From the NCBI GenBank assembly GCA_023015935.1, contig JALKAY010000009.1, positions 1 to 64,000 of the forward strand: a stretch of 64,000 nt of DNA. Direction: 5' to 3'. This DNA is from Flavobacteriaceae bacterium F08102 (GTDB lineage: Bacteria; Bacteroidota; Bacteroidia; Flavobacteriales; Flavobacteriaceae). Both the position numbers and the translations under genes were made by a program. The notes under the pieces were generated by a model, which saw nothing but the letters and a program-made list of their open reading frames with translations, searched no databases and was not told the origin of the DNA. This document shows, piece by piece, positions 24,690 through 34,627 of this stretch (position 1 is its first letter; every line of letters starts with the position of its first letter).

Positions 24690-26429
24690 TTATTCAACCG
24701 TAAAGAGATGGTTTACAACAACAGGAATACCATCTTCGGTATACCCTTTAATCGAAATAGTAAAATCGCCTGAAATATCAGACGTATAAAAACTAAAGTT
24801 GTTCTCTTCTGCACTAATATCAACATTAGGTTTCCATAACAACTGATTTCTAAAATCGGGAATACGCTCTGTCTTCGCTTTCAATGTAGGGTCATATCGT
24901 TGTACAAAATAATGTTTTTGGAGGGAGGGCGAGAATAACTCTTTTGTTATTATGGATTGTCCATTACTTCTCATTTGATAATTTCCTTCAATGGTTTGAA
25001 TAACAAGAATCCCGTCAAACACATTAAATCCAAATACATATTTTTCGCGTATTACTCCAATGCTTTGTACTTTTCGTGCATCAAATTCCATTAACTGATC
25101 TTGATCCTGCACCAACACTCCGTCAACAAGCACTAGTGGCTTGAGTTCTCCAAAATCTTGAACTATTTCATTGCTCGTTGCCAAACCTCGAATACGGAAT
25201 TCATAGCGCCCTTTTCGCTTCACGGCCCAAACATTATTTACAACTTCAACCAACGTTTCTTTTATGGTTTCAAATCGCGTATAATCATCTAAATTGTATA
25301 CTACCATATTATCGTGGTCGAACGAATACGTCGGCGTGTTTACAATCACAGAATCAGGCTTTAAATTAAAATAACTATTTTCAATTTGAGTGTAAATACT
25401 ACGCGTTAAAATTTCATCCTTTAATTCATCAGAAATATAGAATTTATTAAATTTCAAATCAGATAAATCTGGCCCAACCAACGAATCAAACGTTATAGCA
25501 AAACGGTCTTTATCATCTGAAACCACCTGAAATACAGCACTTTTAGTATTGTACTTTTCATCAACATTAAAATAAAATGTTCCATCAGATTTGGTCTTTG
25601 ATAATTTCACAATATACCCTTCTTGATTTGGAATGGAAAGGGATACGGATATATTTCCGAGAAAAATACTATCATGGACGGCAGTAATTTTACCGCTTAT
25701 TAATTCCCCTCGTAATTCAGGAAGTATCAACTGATCCTTATAACGTCGTACCTTCACAACATCACGCATGTCTTCACCAGGACGAACACCTACATGAGAT
25801 TTTATTGGACTCACATGACGTACTGACACCGTCAATTCTCCTTTAATACGCTTGGTATTCCTTAAATTAAACGTAACCTTACTTCGCTTACCGTAGGTAG
25901 TTCCATCAATTTCAATCTGTAAACCGTGATTTGAAGTTAATTCACCTGTTGGCACATCTTCGGTAAAATCACGCTCACCTAAAATTGCCTGCTGATTTGA
26001 TTGATAAGGATTTATAATACTGATATCATCACTAAAATATGCATTGAAATTTAACATCCACTTTGTATATCCAATTATTTTGTAATTGCCCGACGGCAAC
26101 GTAACAGGAATAAAAATATCTCCTTGCGCCTTACCTTTGTTCAATCTCAATTTCTGACGAAAAAGCACTTTTTTATCCTCATTTATTAAATCTACATACC
26201 CCATAGTGCTTACAGTGCTTGGGGTAGAAGTTTGTTCTTCTAAACAATTAAATGAAAAATACAAATACTCTCCCACAAACAACAATTGAGTGTTTGTATT
26301 TATATAGACTTTTTCTCTTGGAATTGCAGATATATATGCTTCATCTTCTGTATCAACATGGACAACCTGGCCTGTACCGGGCCAAATGGAGCACACTATT
26401 GCAATAAATAGAATAACCGTATTCTTCAT
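24690..26429 (-). CDS. Secreted protein with macroglobulin-like and TonB-plug-like regions
   Basis: The 579-residue protein has a signal peptide (ILFIAIVCSIWPGTGQ) and an N-terminal MG2-like region (AIPREKVYINTNTQLLFVGE, LPSGNYKIIGYTKWMLNF), as in Bacteroidota proteins that resemble alpha-2-macroglobulin fragments. Near residues 420-490 there is a plug-like segment (LKPLVLVDGVLVQDQDQLME, QSIGVIREKYVFGFNVFDG). It would lie in the periplasm or on the outer membrane, but its function is unknown. It is the last gene of the TonB-receptor operon, 12 bases after the DUF4249 gene, and may handle the imported or surface-bound substrate. Confidence 0.75.
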   Translation of the reverse strand: MKNTVILFIAIVCSIWPGTGQVVHVDTEDEAYISAIPREKVYINTNTQLLFVGEYLYFSFNCLEEQTSTPSTVSTMGYVDLINEDKKVLFRQKLRLNKGKAQGDIFIPVTLPSGNYKIIGYTKWMLNFNAYFSDDISIINPYQSNQQAILGERDFTEDVPTGELTSNHGLQIEIDGTTYGKRSKVTFNLRNTKRIKGELTVSVRHVSPIKSHVGVRPGEDMRDVVKVRRYKDQLILPELRGELISGKITAVHDSIFLGNISVSLSIPNQEGYIVKLSKTKSDGTFYFNVDEKYNTKSAVFQVVSDDKDRFAITFDSLVGPDLSDLKFNKFYISDELKDEILTRSIYTQIENSYFNLKPDSVIVNTPTYSFDHDNMVVYNLDDYTRFETIKETLVEVVNNVWAVKRKGRYEFRIRGLATSNEIVQDFGELKPLVLVDGVLVQDQDQLMEFDARKVQSIGVIREKYVFGFNVFDGILVIQTIEGNYQMRSNGQSIITKELFSPSLQKHYFVQRYDPTLKAKTERIPDFRNQLLWKPNVDISAEENNFSFYTSDISGDFTISIKGYTEDGIPVVVNHLFTVE

Positions 26430-26441
26430 CTTTTTAATTTC

Positions 26442-27668
26442 TTAGTCAATCCAAAAATCAGGTTTTATATTGGTTCCAAATAGCGTACAATCACCACATC
26501 GTGGGGCAACCACCTCGTAAGGACCTTGAGGTAATGAAAAATCACAATCTTCTGGCGGTGGAGACATAAGACATTCATTATCTTGATAATACACTACTCT
26601 ACCTGTCGTTAATAATCGAACTAACTCTTCTAGTTCCGGTTTTAGAATAGTACATTCAACTGGGAGCTCCGGTGGATTCTCATTGGGGAATAAATCCCTA
26701 AAATTGAAAAATACTCTTTTTGAAGAAACCGAAGAAACATCAAAAAAACCAATAACCTTCAATGCTTCATTCTCTGCCCGAATATTCCCATCAATAAAAC
26801 CCGTTTGGACTTGTGTAAATAAACTTCCATTTGAAGAGAATTGTTTCAATAAAGAATAAAACGTGTTAGCAGCTCTCGAAATACTGTGTTGTTTGACAAG
26901 TATACTGTATCTATTGGCTATTAAATAGTCATCTTTTCTTATAAATTTTATTGTTGTTTTTCGACTTGTACTATTATTCAATTTTACAGAAGATTGTAAA
27001 ATCACCCCATCGTCCGTATTGGTATTGTAACAATACTTGTCTTGTTTTGTTTTTAATTGCAGGTTCACCTTTGGCGGAAATTGAGATTCGACCACTAATT
27101 CCATACGAGACCACCGCGGGGCGATGATTAAATTTGTTTCTTCGTATGAATACCTGTAAAATTTAGAATTATCACTAGATACTGTAGTTAGCGCACTGAT
27201 TTCAACCCCTTCTTTCCCTTCTTTGTTTAGCGTTTTTTCGATTTTAACATCCTCAATATCATCACCAACAATTAAGGTTGTTGGACTAGACTTATATACT
27301 TTTTGGTCACTGGTTACAATTGACAGGACATATTCAGTATCTGGTTGCGCACTAAATTCAATCGTAGATTTATAAACTCCTGGACTAACTTCATTAAATG
27401 GATAGGAATTATTATGATTATCACTTATTAGAACATCGGCATTCTCTTCAGGTAGCGCTCCCGCTTGTTCAAAACGAAATGTTCTACTCAAAAGTACCTC
27501 TTGTACTTTATATTCATCCGTAATACCTGCTTCAACAACCAATATACTTTCAAACGACTCTGTTGTAGCATTAAATTCTTCAATACAGCTTGAAGCCATA
27601 AGAAGTAAGCCTACTAAAAATAGAAAGACCTTCGATTTTAGAGCCAATGCAAGAATAATTTTTTTCAT
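26442..27668 (-). CDS. DUF4249 family lipoprotein
   Basis: The lipoprotein signal ends LLMASSCIEEF. The 408 residues follow the DUF4249 pattern: ESILVVEAGITDEYKVQEV near the start, beta-sandwich strands such as GVYKSTIEFSAQPDTEYVL, and a Cys-rich end (PRCGDCTLFGTNIKPDFWID) typical of the family. DUF4249 proteins are usually encoded beside TonB-dependent receptors, as here (7 bases after the receptor stop), and are thought to be their surface or periplasmic partners. No ligand can be predicted. A C-terminal insert with CLMSPPPEDCDF gives four to five cysteines that could form disulfides or bind metal. Confidence 0.88.
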   Translation of the reverse strand: MKKIILALALKSKVFLFLVGLLLMASSCIEEFNATTESFESILVVEAGITDEYKVQEVLLSRTFRFEQAGALPEENADVLISDNHNNSYPFNEVSPGVYKSTIEFSAQPDTEYVLSIVTSDQKVYKSSPTTLIVGDDIEDVKIEKTLNKEGKEGVEISALTTVSSDNSKFYRYSYEETNLIIAPRWSRMELVVESQFPPKVNLQLKTKQDKYCYNTNTDDGVILQSSVKLNNSTSRKTTIKFIRKDDYLIANRYSILVKQHSISRAANTFYSLLKQFSSNGSLFTQVQTGFIDGNIRAENEALKVIGFFDVSSVSSKRVFFNFRDLFPNENPPELPVECTILKPELEELVRLLTTGRVVYYQDNECLMSPPPEDCDFSLPQGPYEVVAPRCGDCTLFGTNIKPDFWID

Positions 27669-27675
27669 AGATAAC

Positions 27676-30447
27676 TCAAAATTTTAAATTATAAGAAATG
27701 GATGGAATTGGAATTGAAAATATTGAGCTCTTATATGCCTTTACATTGCCATTTTCCGTTACAAAAAATACGGAGTAAGGATTATTCCTTCCCAAAACAT
27801 TATACACTGAAATATTCCAAAAGCTGTGCGCTAATTTTTTTAACTTGTGATTCCCTTCTACATTAAAACTTAAATCTAACCGATAATAGTCTGGAATTCT
27901 AAATTTATTTCGATCACTATAAATTACATATGTATCCCCCTGATAATTAAAATTACCAATAGGATAAGTTACCGGCCTTCCGGTTTGATAATCGAAATTT
28001 GCTGAAAAACTAAACCGTCTAGTTACCTTAAAATTAGCAACCAAACTTACGTTGTGAGGTTTATCATAATTTGAAGGAAAATAGTTGCCATTATTAATGC
28101 GCTCTTCGTCAAACTGACTGTCTAATTTCAGCATAGAACGAGAATAAGAATAACCTAACCAACCATTAAGTTTTCCTGAATTTTTACGAACTAAAAATTC
28201 GAGACCATAGGACTTCCCTTCACCTTGCAAGATTTCAGTTTCAACATATTCATTTAGAAGCAATTGTGCCCCCGTCTTGAAATCAGGTACATTCTTTGAC
28301 TTTTTATAATAGCCTTCAAGGCTGATTTCATACTCATTTAGGTTAATATTTTTAAAAATACCCAGTGCAATTTGCTGTGATCGCTGTGGTGCTATATTGT
28401 AGTCTGAAAGTTTCCACGTGTCAATTGGAGAAAGGGTTGTTGTATTTGATAAGGTGTGAATATACTGATACATACTATTATATCCTGCTTTCAACGACAC
28501 ATCCTCTCCCAAAAAATAGCGCCCTGAAATTCTAGTTTCTAGCCCGCCATAATTTTTAATCGTTTCGTTTTTACCAAATTCTAACGTGTTAATAACAGTT
28601 TCGTCATTTCGTGGTTGACCTGACGCGTACCTTCGTTGAGTTGCACTACCCAAGGCTTGAAAATTTGAATAACGCAAGCCAACATTGACCAATAATTGAT
28701 CATTCACTTTAAAGTCATCTGCTATATATAAGGCTGCTTCCAGCCCTTGTTCATTGGGTAAAGTTACGGGCGTAACCGCTGAACGTTGCCCTACGGGTTT
28801 AATCTCACCAGGCTGAACACTGTATTTTTTAATTGAACCCCCATAGGTAAAATTATGCTGATCGTTGTACAAATAATTAAAGTTTAATTTTGCACCGATT
28901 TCATCTATCCCATAATGAAATCTGAAATTATCATTTGAATCAGCTTCATACCCCACCTTAAAAGCATATTGACTATTCGATAATGACAGGTTCGCACTGT
29001 GCTTTTCGGCAAGCTTTCTTTTCCAATTTAATGAAAATAAAACATTGTCATATCCGTAAATAGAATCCGAAGTAATGCTGAAATTATCCTTACTGTAATA
29101 AGCTGTAGCTTGAATAGCATTGGAACTATCAATCTTTGCATTTACCTTGGCAATCAAATCGTAAAAAGTAGCTTTACTATTTTTTAGAGACGTTTCATCA
29201 AGTGATTTTAAAATCCAATCAGAATAAGTACTTCTTCCACCTAAAATTACACCTACCTTATTCTTAATGAGTGGTAGCTCCAAAGCGATATTATTTGTAA
29301 CAGGACCTATTGAGGCTTCTCCTTTAATTTTATCTAGGCTTGGATCCTTTGATTCGATTTCAAATACGGACGACAACCGCCCTCCAAATTTAGCAGGCAC
29401 ACTGCCTTTATAAATTTTTATACCTTTTGTAGTAAAGGGATTTAAAGCTTGAAAAATTCCAAAAAAATGTGTCGGATTATATAATACAGCATTGTCTAAA
29501 AGTATCAAGTTTTGATCTGTTTTCCCTCCTCTTACATTAAATCCAGCGGATCCCTCACCAGCTGTTGTGATACCTGGTAGTGAAGTGGCTACTTTTAAAA
29601 TATTTCGTTCTCCCATCACCATAGGTATGTTCTTTGACTCTTCAGAATTCACTTCATTTGACCCTATTTCCACCTCATCCACATTAGTAGAACGTCTACT
29701 TGAAACGATCACCTCATCCAGTTCTTCAATTTCTTCAGACAGTTCAAAATCTAAAGAACCATCATTAAAAATAATTAGGTTTTTAAGTACCCTTGAAAAG
29801 CCCAAAGAACTTACTTCAAGTGTATTTAACCCTTTATTCAAATTTAGTTTATACTGCCCCTTTTGATCGGTAACGACACCCGTAGGAGAATTCACCAATT
29901 TAACCGTAACATTAGACAAAGGTTTTCCTGTTTTAATCGCTCTTACAAAACCCCGTAAACTAAATTTTGATCTTTTATCTCTCAGGTCTTCCTTACCTAT
30001 ACGAACTGTTTCTATCACACTCTTTTTTACCGATTGCTGTTTTCCATATAACACAGGACTTGCGACTTCTTCCTCAACCGTTTCAATTTCCTTCTCCGCT
30101 GTTGATTTACCAAAAAATTCTTCTGGCAAATCACCATAAATAACCCTATTCTGGGTAATCACAACCTGATTATTTTGAAGGATAAAATAATTTAAATCAG
30201 TCGTATTAAAAATTGCATCTAATAGGGTTGAAAGCTCAACTTGATGGTAATTACCTCGAATGGTTTCGTCATTAGCAAACCACTCTTCTTCATAAAAAAA
30301 ACGTACATCAGCAATATCTTCTAGTTGCTTAAGCACATCGAGTCTTGTTGAATTTTCAAAAGCAATCGTAACGAGATTTTTCTTTTCTTGGCCTTGTATT
30401 AAATTAATGAATACAAAAAAAACCGCGGTTAGAACTATTCTATTCAT
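27676..30447 (-). CDS. TonB-dependent outer-membrane receptor with STN domain
   Basis: This 923-residue receptor would import a ligand across the outer membrane using TonB energy. Order: signal peptide, STN (secretin/TonB short N-terminal) domain about 25-105, CarboxypepD_reg domain about 170-245 (FVRAIKTGKPLSNVTVKL, GVVTDQKGQYKLNL), plug about 265-390 (GFNVRGGKTDQNLILLD) and a beta-barrel ending in SISYNLKF with terminal Phe. STN domains usually signal to a FecR anti-sigma factor, but no fecI or fecR gene is in the window. It overlaps the upstream 249-residue gene by 8 bases and is followed by DUF4249 and the macroglobulin-like protein. Confidence 0.93.
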   Translation of the reverse strand: MNRIVLTAVFFVFINLIQGQEKKNLVTIAFENSTRLDVLKQLEDIADVRFFYEEEWFANDETIRGNYHQVELSTLLDAIFNTTDLNYFILQNNQVVITQNRVIYGDLPEEFFGKSTAEKEIETVEEEVASPVLYGKQQSVKKSVIETVRIGKEDLRDKRSKFSLRGFVRAIKTGKPLSNVTVKLVNSPTGVVTDQKGQYKLNLNKGLNTLEVSSLGFSRVLKNLIIFNDGSLDFELSEEIEELDEVIVSSRRSTNVDEVEIGSNEVNSEESKNIPMVMGERNILKVATSLPGITTAGEGSAGFNVRGGKTDQNLILLDNAVLYNPTHFFGIFQALNPFTTKGIKIYKGSVPAKFGGRLSSVFEIESKDPSLDKIKGEASIGPVTNNIALELPLIKNKVGVILGGRSTYSDWILKSLDETSLKNSKATFYDLIAKVNAKIDSSNAIQATAYYSKDNFSITSDSIYGYDNVLFSLNWKRKLAEKHSANLSLSNSQYAFKVGYEADSNDNFRFHYGIDEIGAKLNFNYLYNDQHNFTYGGSIKKYSVQPGEIKPVGQRSAVTPVTLPNEQGLEAALYIADDFKVNDQLLVNVGLRYSNFQALGSATQRRYASGQPRNDETVINTLEFGKNETIKNYGGLETRISGRYFLGEDVSLKAGYNSMYQYIHTLSNTTTLSPIDTWKLSDYNIAPQRSQQIALGIFKNINLNEYEISLEGYYKKSKNVPDFKTGAQLLLNEYVETEILQGEGKSYGLEFLVRKNSGKLNGWLGYSYSRSMLKLDSQFDEERINNGNYFPSNYDKPHNVSLVANFKVTRRFSFSANFDYQTGRPVTYPIGNFNYQGDTYVIYSDRNKFRIPDYYRLDLSFNVEGNHKLKKLAHSFWNISVYNVLGRNNPYSVFFVTENGNVKAYKSSIFSIPIPSISYNLKF

Positions 30448-31189
30448 TTATTGATGAGTGTTTTGACATTAATAAATTTAACCGGGTTAAATAAGTGCGA
30501 ATATCATCTGAAGCAGTAGCTTTATGAATTTTAAATGCACGCATTTCCGTTTTGTAGGAGGGAAACAACCGTATAAGATCTCGTTGTTTTGTAATCGGGT
30601 AAAAATCGCCTTGATAATAGAGGAGGTTTTTGCTAAAATCCTTATATCTGACTTTCACCATTAAGTCTTCAATATGTTCTGAGCGCTTTTTCCCATATTT
30701 TGTAAAAAAAATAAAAAAAGGGCTAGAAAATTTAACCTCTGCAAACCCAACTAGTTTTTCATTTTTTGTAGGGTAATTCTTTAAATTCACAAAATCGCGA
30801 TTATTAATAGTAAAGCCATCAACGCTTCTTTTAAGCGGTTTAATTTTTAAAATAAAGCCATTACTATTAATCAGATTAAGCAATAATTCATCTTTATATA
30901 AATCATACTTCAATTGTATATTGCGATAGGTTTGACCATCATACGTAATAGAACCTTCAAAAAAATTAAAGCTATCTAAATATCGTTGCGAACCGTCATA
31001 AGATTTATTGCGTTCTGCTGTTCCTTCACCATCATCAAAATATCCGTTAAACAAAGCCGTGTTTTCCAATCCAATTTTTTGATCAAACCACGTACTATAA
31101 TCAACATTTGTTTGTGAAATGCTCAGCAACGGCAATAAAAAACACGCCGAATAGACAACTAGAATCCAAGGAGTTATTTTTGTTCTCAT
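30440..31189 (-). CDS. Secreted protein of unknown function, first gene of TonB operon
   Basis: The 249-residue protein has a signal peptide (ILVVYSACFLLPLLSISQ, cleavage near residue 26). It then has a beta-rich body with no family I recognise; visible segments are FFEGSITYDGQTYRNIQLKY, DELLLNLINSNGFILKIKPL and a C-terminal basic helix (FKIHKATASDDIRTYLTRL). The repeated pattern of short strands with charged turns suggests a soluble periplasmic or surface protein. It overlaps the receptor start by 8 bases, so the two are translated together, and a role in receptor assembly or signalling through the STN domain is plausible. Confidence 0.75.
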   Translation of the reverse strand: MRTKITPWILVVYSACFLLPLLSISQTNVDYSTWFDQKIGLENTALFNGYFDDGEGTAERNKSYDGSQRYLDSFNFFEGSITYDGQTYRNIQLKYDLYKDELLLNLINSNGFILKIKPLKRSVDGFTINNRDFVNLKNYPTKNEKLVGFAEVKFSSPFFIFFTKYGKKRSEHIEDLMVKVRYKDFSKNLLYYQGDFYPITKQRDLIRLFPSYKTEMRAFKIHKATASDDIRTYLTRLNLLMSKHSSINE

Positions 31190-31287
31190 ACTAAGTAAAT
31201 ATAATCAAAAAAACAATTCCTTTGCAAGTTACCCTAAACGATTGACAAAAATTTTAGCAAAGACAGCATAACCAACGTGCTTATGCC

Positions 31288-31653
31288 TTATTCAATAACT
31301 TTCACAAACTCATCAAAGGAAACGTAATATGGTTGATCTCTAAAAACAGGCATTTCAATACTTTCAGCATTTGCTATGCCCACCCCAGCAAACCAGACCT
31401 TTGCCTTTTGCTCTATGGCATGTTGTTTGAAAGTTTCCATCCACCCTTCGTCATATAAATGGGTTTGTTCTAAATTGGAGGTAACTTTTACCAGAACAAA
31501 AATAGTCGGTTCCCCTTTTTTATAGAGAACAAACTGAGGATGTCTCTTGAGCTTACTGTTGATAGCGACAAATTCATACCCCATCTCTTGTAACTTTTCA
31601 CCGACAATATTCATCCCTAAGTTGTGAAGTTCCTGCTCTGTTAATGGTTTCAT
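31288..31653 (-). CDS. Small conserved protein often labelled NqrF, not a true NqrF
   Basis: The 121-residue protein begins TEQELHNLGMNIVGEKLQEM and contains FVAINSKLKRHPQFVLYKKG, IFVLVKVTSNLEQ and KAKVWFAGVGIANAES. As I recall, this family in Bacteroidota is widely annotated as Na+-translocating NADH:quinone reductase subunit F, but it has no ferredoxin cysteines, FAD or NADH motifs. The real nqrF lies at 32536-33843. The alternating strand/helix pattern with NSKLK...PQFVL...IFVLVKV is reminiscent of a small nuclease-like fold with a degenerate core; that is a guess. It is divergent from dps. No signal peptide, so cytoplasmic. Confidence 0.75.
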   Translation of the reverse strand: MKPLTEQELHNLGMNIVGEKLQEMGYEFVAINSKLKRHPQFVLYKKGEPTIFVLVKVTSNLEQTHLYDEGWMETFKQHAIEQKAKVWFAGVGIANAESIEMPVFRDQPYYVSFDEFVKVIE

Positions 31654-31832
31654 ATAAACTTTTTTAACCCTAAGGGCTTAGAAATTTTAGACTACAACGC
31701 AGTTCATTATAGAATAAAACGAAATAAAATAGCTTTTCTTTATACTCATATAAAAACTATCAATTTGTTTTATACTTATAAATACCCGAACTTTGATGTA
31801 AATAAAATACGATTTTACTAAAATATAAAAGT

Positions 31833-32300
31833 ATGAAAAATGCCATAGGAATTGACAAAAATTTAGCAAAAGAATTAAATAAATCATTGAATGAATTGCT
31901 CGCAGATTACCAATTGTTCTATCAAAATTTACGTGGACTTCACTGGAATATTAAAGGAAGTAACTTTTTTGAATTACACCTAAAGTTTGAAGAGTACTAT
32001 AATGACGCTATTTTAAAAATTGATGAAATTGCCGAACGAGTTCTAACTTTAGAAGGCACTCCATTACATGCCTTTAGCGATTACCTGGCGACTTCTAAAA
32101 TAAACGAAGAAAAGGGCATTCACGACGGAAAAAAAGGCGTACAGATTGTAATGTCAAACTTGAGCACCATTATAGCTAAAGAAAGACAGATTCTACAATT
32201 AGCATCAGATGCAAATGATGAAGGAACCGCAAGCTTAATGAGTGATTATCTCTCTGAAGCGGAAAAAACAATGTGGATGTTGCGTTCGTATTTGGGTTAA
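31833..32300 (+). CDS. dps: Dps-family ferroxidase / DNA-protection protein
   Basis: The 155 residues form a ferritin-like four-helix bundle. Ligands of the inter-subunit ferroxidase centre are present: His in GLHWNIKGSNFFELH, and Asp/Glu in NDAILKIDEIAERVLTLEG. The protein would store iron oxidised by peroxide and may bind DNA; it would form a 12-mer. The N-terminus is short and has few lysines, so direct DNA binding is less sure than ferroxidase activity. It lies between convergent nqr and the divergent small gene. The 150 bases upstream are AT-rich without an exact promoter match, and no OxyR-type box is evident. Confidence 0.92.
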   Translation: MKNAIGIDKNLAKELNKSLNELLADYQLFYQNLRGLHWNIKGSNFFELHLKFEEYYNDAILKIDEIAERVLTLEGTPLHAFSDYLATSKINEEKGIHDGKKGVQIVMSNLSTIIAKERQILQLASDANDEGTASLMSDYLSEAEKTMWMLRSYLG

Positions 32301-32486
32301 TCACTTGATGGAAAAACAAGCTCATTTAATCAATGAAGTTTCTATTATCCACCCTTTTTGCAATACGAAATTTCTCCTTGTTTTTCCTCAAAATTTAATA
32401 TAAAATACATTAAACAAAAACCAAATACTCATCTCAAACATTTAGATTAAAATGAGTATATCATAGATAAACAACACCTATTTACA

Positions 32487-32520
32487 AAAAAAAAGACCGA
32501 TACAAATCGGTCTTTTTTTA
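32487..32520. terminator. Bidirectional terminator between dps and nqrF
   Basis: AAAGACCGAT (32492-32501) and ATCGGTCTTT (32506-32515) form a perfect 10-bp stem with loop ACAA, flanked by A- and T-runs. It ends the nqr operon on the minus strand (stop at 32536) and also dps on the plus strand. An 8-bp inverted repeat (ATACTCAT 32425-32432 / ATGAGTAT 32452-32459) lies in the same gap, function unknown. Confidence 0.92.
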
Positions 32521-32535
32521 TTTCTTAGTGAAGTA

Positions 32536-33843
32536 TTATCCTCCAAAATCATCAAAACGAATATTTTCGTCGGGGATTCCAAAATCTTCACCCATTTTTT
32601 GTACGGCCTTATTCATTAAAGGCGGCCCACAAAAATACAATTCAATATCCTCAGGAGACTCGTGATGACTTAAGTAGTGCTCAATAACACAATTGTGTAC
32701 AAATCCAACAAAACCATCTCCAGGAGCATCTAAACTCTCTTTTACTTTCCAATTGTCCTCTTCTAAAGGTTCAGACAAGGCTAAATAAAATTTAAAATTT
32801 GGGAAATCTTTTTCTAATTGGAAAAAGTGATCTAAATAAAACAATTCACGTTTAGATCTACCTCCATACCAGTAAGTTACTTTTCTACCAGTTTTTAAGG
32901 TTTTAAAGAGATGGTATAAATGCGACCGCATCGGCGCCATTCCTGCACCTCCACCAACATAAAGCATTTCGGCATCAGAATCATTGATAAAAAATTCACC
33001 GTACGGTCCTGAAATAATCACTTTATCACCCGGTTTTTGATTAAAAATATACGAAGAAGCTATCCCTGGATTTACATCCATCCAAGCATTTTTATTTCTA
33101 TCCCATGGCGGTGTTGCAATTCGAACATTAAGCATAATCTCTCTACCTTCGGCAGGATACGAAGCCATTGAATATGCTCGCTCTACGGTTTCTGTATTTT
33201 TCATTACTAAAGACCACAATCCAAATTTATCCCATTCTTTTTGGAATTTATCAGGGGTTTCGTGTTCTTCAGGATGCGCTGTGATATCAATATCTTTATA
33301 GTTTACAGTACATGGGGGAATTTCAATCTGAATATAACCACCCGCTTTATAGCCCATATCTTCAGGAATTTCAACCACAAATTCTTTAATAAAAGAAGCC
33401 ACATTATAATTTCTAACCACCGTTGCTTCCCATTTTTTTATTCCAAATACTTCTTCTGGAATTCTTATATCCATATCTTGTTTAACCTTTACTTGACAGG
33501 CTAAACGAGCTCCATTCTTTAATTCATTTCTCGTAAAGTGAGGCGTCTCTGTTGGTAACGCTTCTCCTCCACCTTCAAGTACGCGACATTCACATTGGAT
33601 ACAAGTACCTCCTCCTCCACAAGCAGAAGGTAAAAATATTTTTTGTGCTCCTAAAGTAGATAATAGTGAATTACCAGAAGGCACTTCAATTTCTTTTTCT
33701 CCATTAATGGTGATTTTTACAGGACCCGACGGCGATAATTTTTGTTTTACAAATAATAAAAGGCCCACCAAAAATAAGGTGATGGTCAAAAAAGCCACAA
33801 CGGTTGCGACAATGGTCCCTATGGTGCTAACTGCTAAGATCAT
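32536..33843 (-). CDS. nqrF: Na+-translocating NADH:quinone reductase subunit F
   Basis: NqrF takes electrons from NADH through FAD to a [2Fe-2S] cluster. The 435 residues show one N-terminal membrane helix (VATVVAFLTITLFLVGLLL). A ferredoxin domain follows, with cluster ligands Cys75, Cys81, Cys84 and Cys116 (SACGGGGTCIQCEC, ARLACQV). The FNR-type FAD/NADH domain has RAYSMASYP, GGAGMAPMRSHLYHL and a terminal FDDFGG. Last gene of nqrABCDEF, one base after nqrE. Confidence 0.97.
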   Translation of the reverse strand: MILAVSTIGTIVATVVAFLTITLFLVGLLLFVKQKLSPSGPVKITINGEKEIEVPSGNSLLSTLGAQKIFLPSACGGGGTCIQCECRVLEGGGEALPTETPHFTRNELKNGARLACQVKVKQDMDIRIPEEVFGIKKWEATVVRNYNVASFIKEFVVEIPEDMGYKAGGYIQIEIPPCTVNYKDIDITAHPEEHETPDKFQKEWDKFGLWSLVMKNTETVERAYSMASYPAEGREIMLNVRIATPPWDRNKNAWMDVNPGIASSYIFNQKPGDKVIISGPYGEFFINDSDAEMLYVGGGAGMAPMRSHLYHLFKTLKTGRKVTYWYGGRSKRELFYLDHFFQLEKDFPNFKFYLALSEPLEEDNWKVKESLDAPGDGFVGFVHNCVIEHYLSHHESPEDIELYFCGPPLMNKAVQKMGEDFGIPDENIRFDDFGG

Positions 33844-33844
33844 A

Positions 33845-34576
33845 CTATTGATTTAAGGCTGTTTTTTGTTCAACTACTTCTTTTTCTTTTTTATTTTTAT
33901 CAAGTTGTTTTAGATGTTCAACTTGTTCTTTTGCTGGCTCTTCTTTAGCTCCATCATCTCCACCAGTCAACATCCCACCAAAACTCATAAACCCAATGGC
34001 CATTAATCCAGTAAGGATAAACGTAATTCCTAAACCACGAAGTGGTGCAGGAACTGATGAATACCGTATCTTTTCACGAATAGCAGCAATCGCTAATATT
34101 GCTAAAAACCATCCAATACCAGAGCTTATTCCATAATTAAAAGCCAAGCCCAAACTTGGGATATCTCGAGATTGCATAAAAAGTGAACCACCTAAAATGG
34201 CACAGTTAACAGCAATTAGAGGGAGGAAAATACCCAGTGAATTATACAAAGAGGGAGAAAATTTTTCTACGACTATTTCTACCAATTGCACCATGGTTGC
34301 AATGGTTGCAATAAATAAAATAAATGATAAAAAACTTAAATCATAGCTCGCATATTCAGGACCTAACCAAGCTAATGCGCCTTCTCTCAATACGTATTGA
34401 TCTAAAAGCCAGTTCATTGGAACCGTTACCGCCAATACAAATATTACTGCCGCACCCAATCCTATTGCAGTAGAAACTTTTTTAGACACTGCCAAGTATG
34501 AGCACATCCCCAAAAAGGTGGCAAATACCATATTGTCTATAAAAATTGATTTAAAAAATAATTCTACGTGTTCCAT
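33845..34576 (-). CDS. nqrE: Na+-translocating NADH:quinone reductase subunit E
   Basis: A six-helix membrane subunit. From ATG 34576 it has 243 residues; the longer frame to 34627 would start at TTG and adds no conserved sequence. Cys25 ([13 protein letters not shown]) and the Cys in [11 protein letters not shown] correspond to the pair that, with NqrD, holds the intramembrane iron centre on the Na+ path. Compared with the roughly 200-residue proteobacterial protein it has a charged C-terminal tail of about 40 residues (rich in Lys/Glu, ending VEQKTALNQ) on the membrane edge, which as I recall is usual in Bacteroidota. Confidence 0.95.
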   Translation of the reverse strand: MEHVELFFKSIFIDNMVFATFLGMCSYLAVSKKVSTAIGLGAAVIFVLAVTVPMNWLLDQYVLREGALAWLGPEYASYDLSFLSFILFIATIATMVQLVEIVVEKFSPSLYNSLGIFLPLIAVNCAILGGSLFMQSRDIPSLGLAFNYGISSGIGWFLAILAIAAIREKIRYSSVPAPLRGLGITFILTGLMAIGFMSFGGMLTGGDDGAKEEPAKEQVEHLKQLDKNKKEKEVVEQKTALNQ

Positions 34577-34627
34577 AATATATATTCTTCCGTGTAACAA
34601 GGCGTCTTTCGCTACCTTACCCCACAA

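Noticed and set aside
31687-31887. 66-codon minus-strand frame overlapping the 5' end of dps
   Set aside because: AT-rich hydrophobic translation typical of intergenic DNA, antisense to the dps start.
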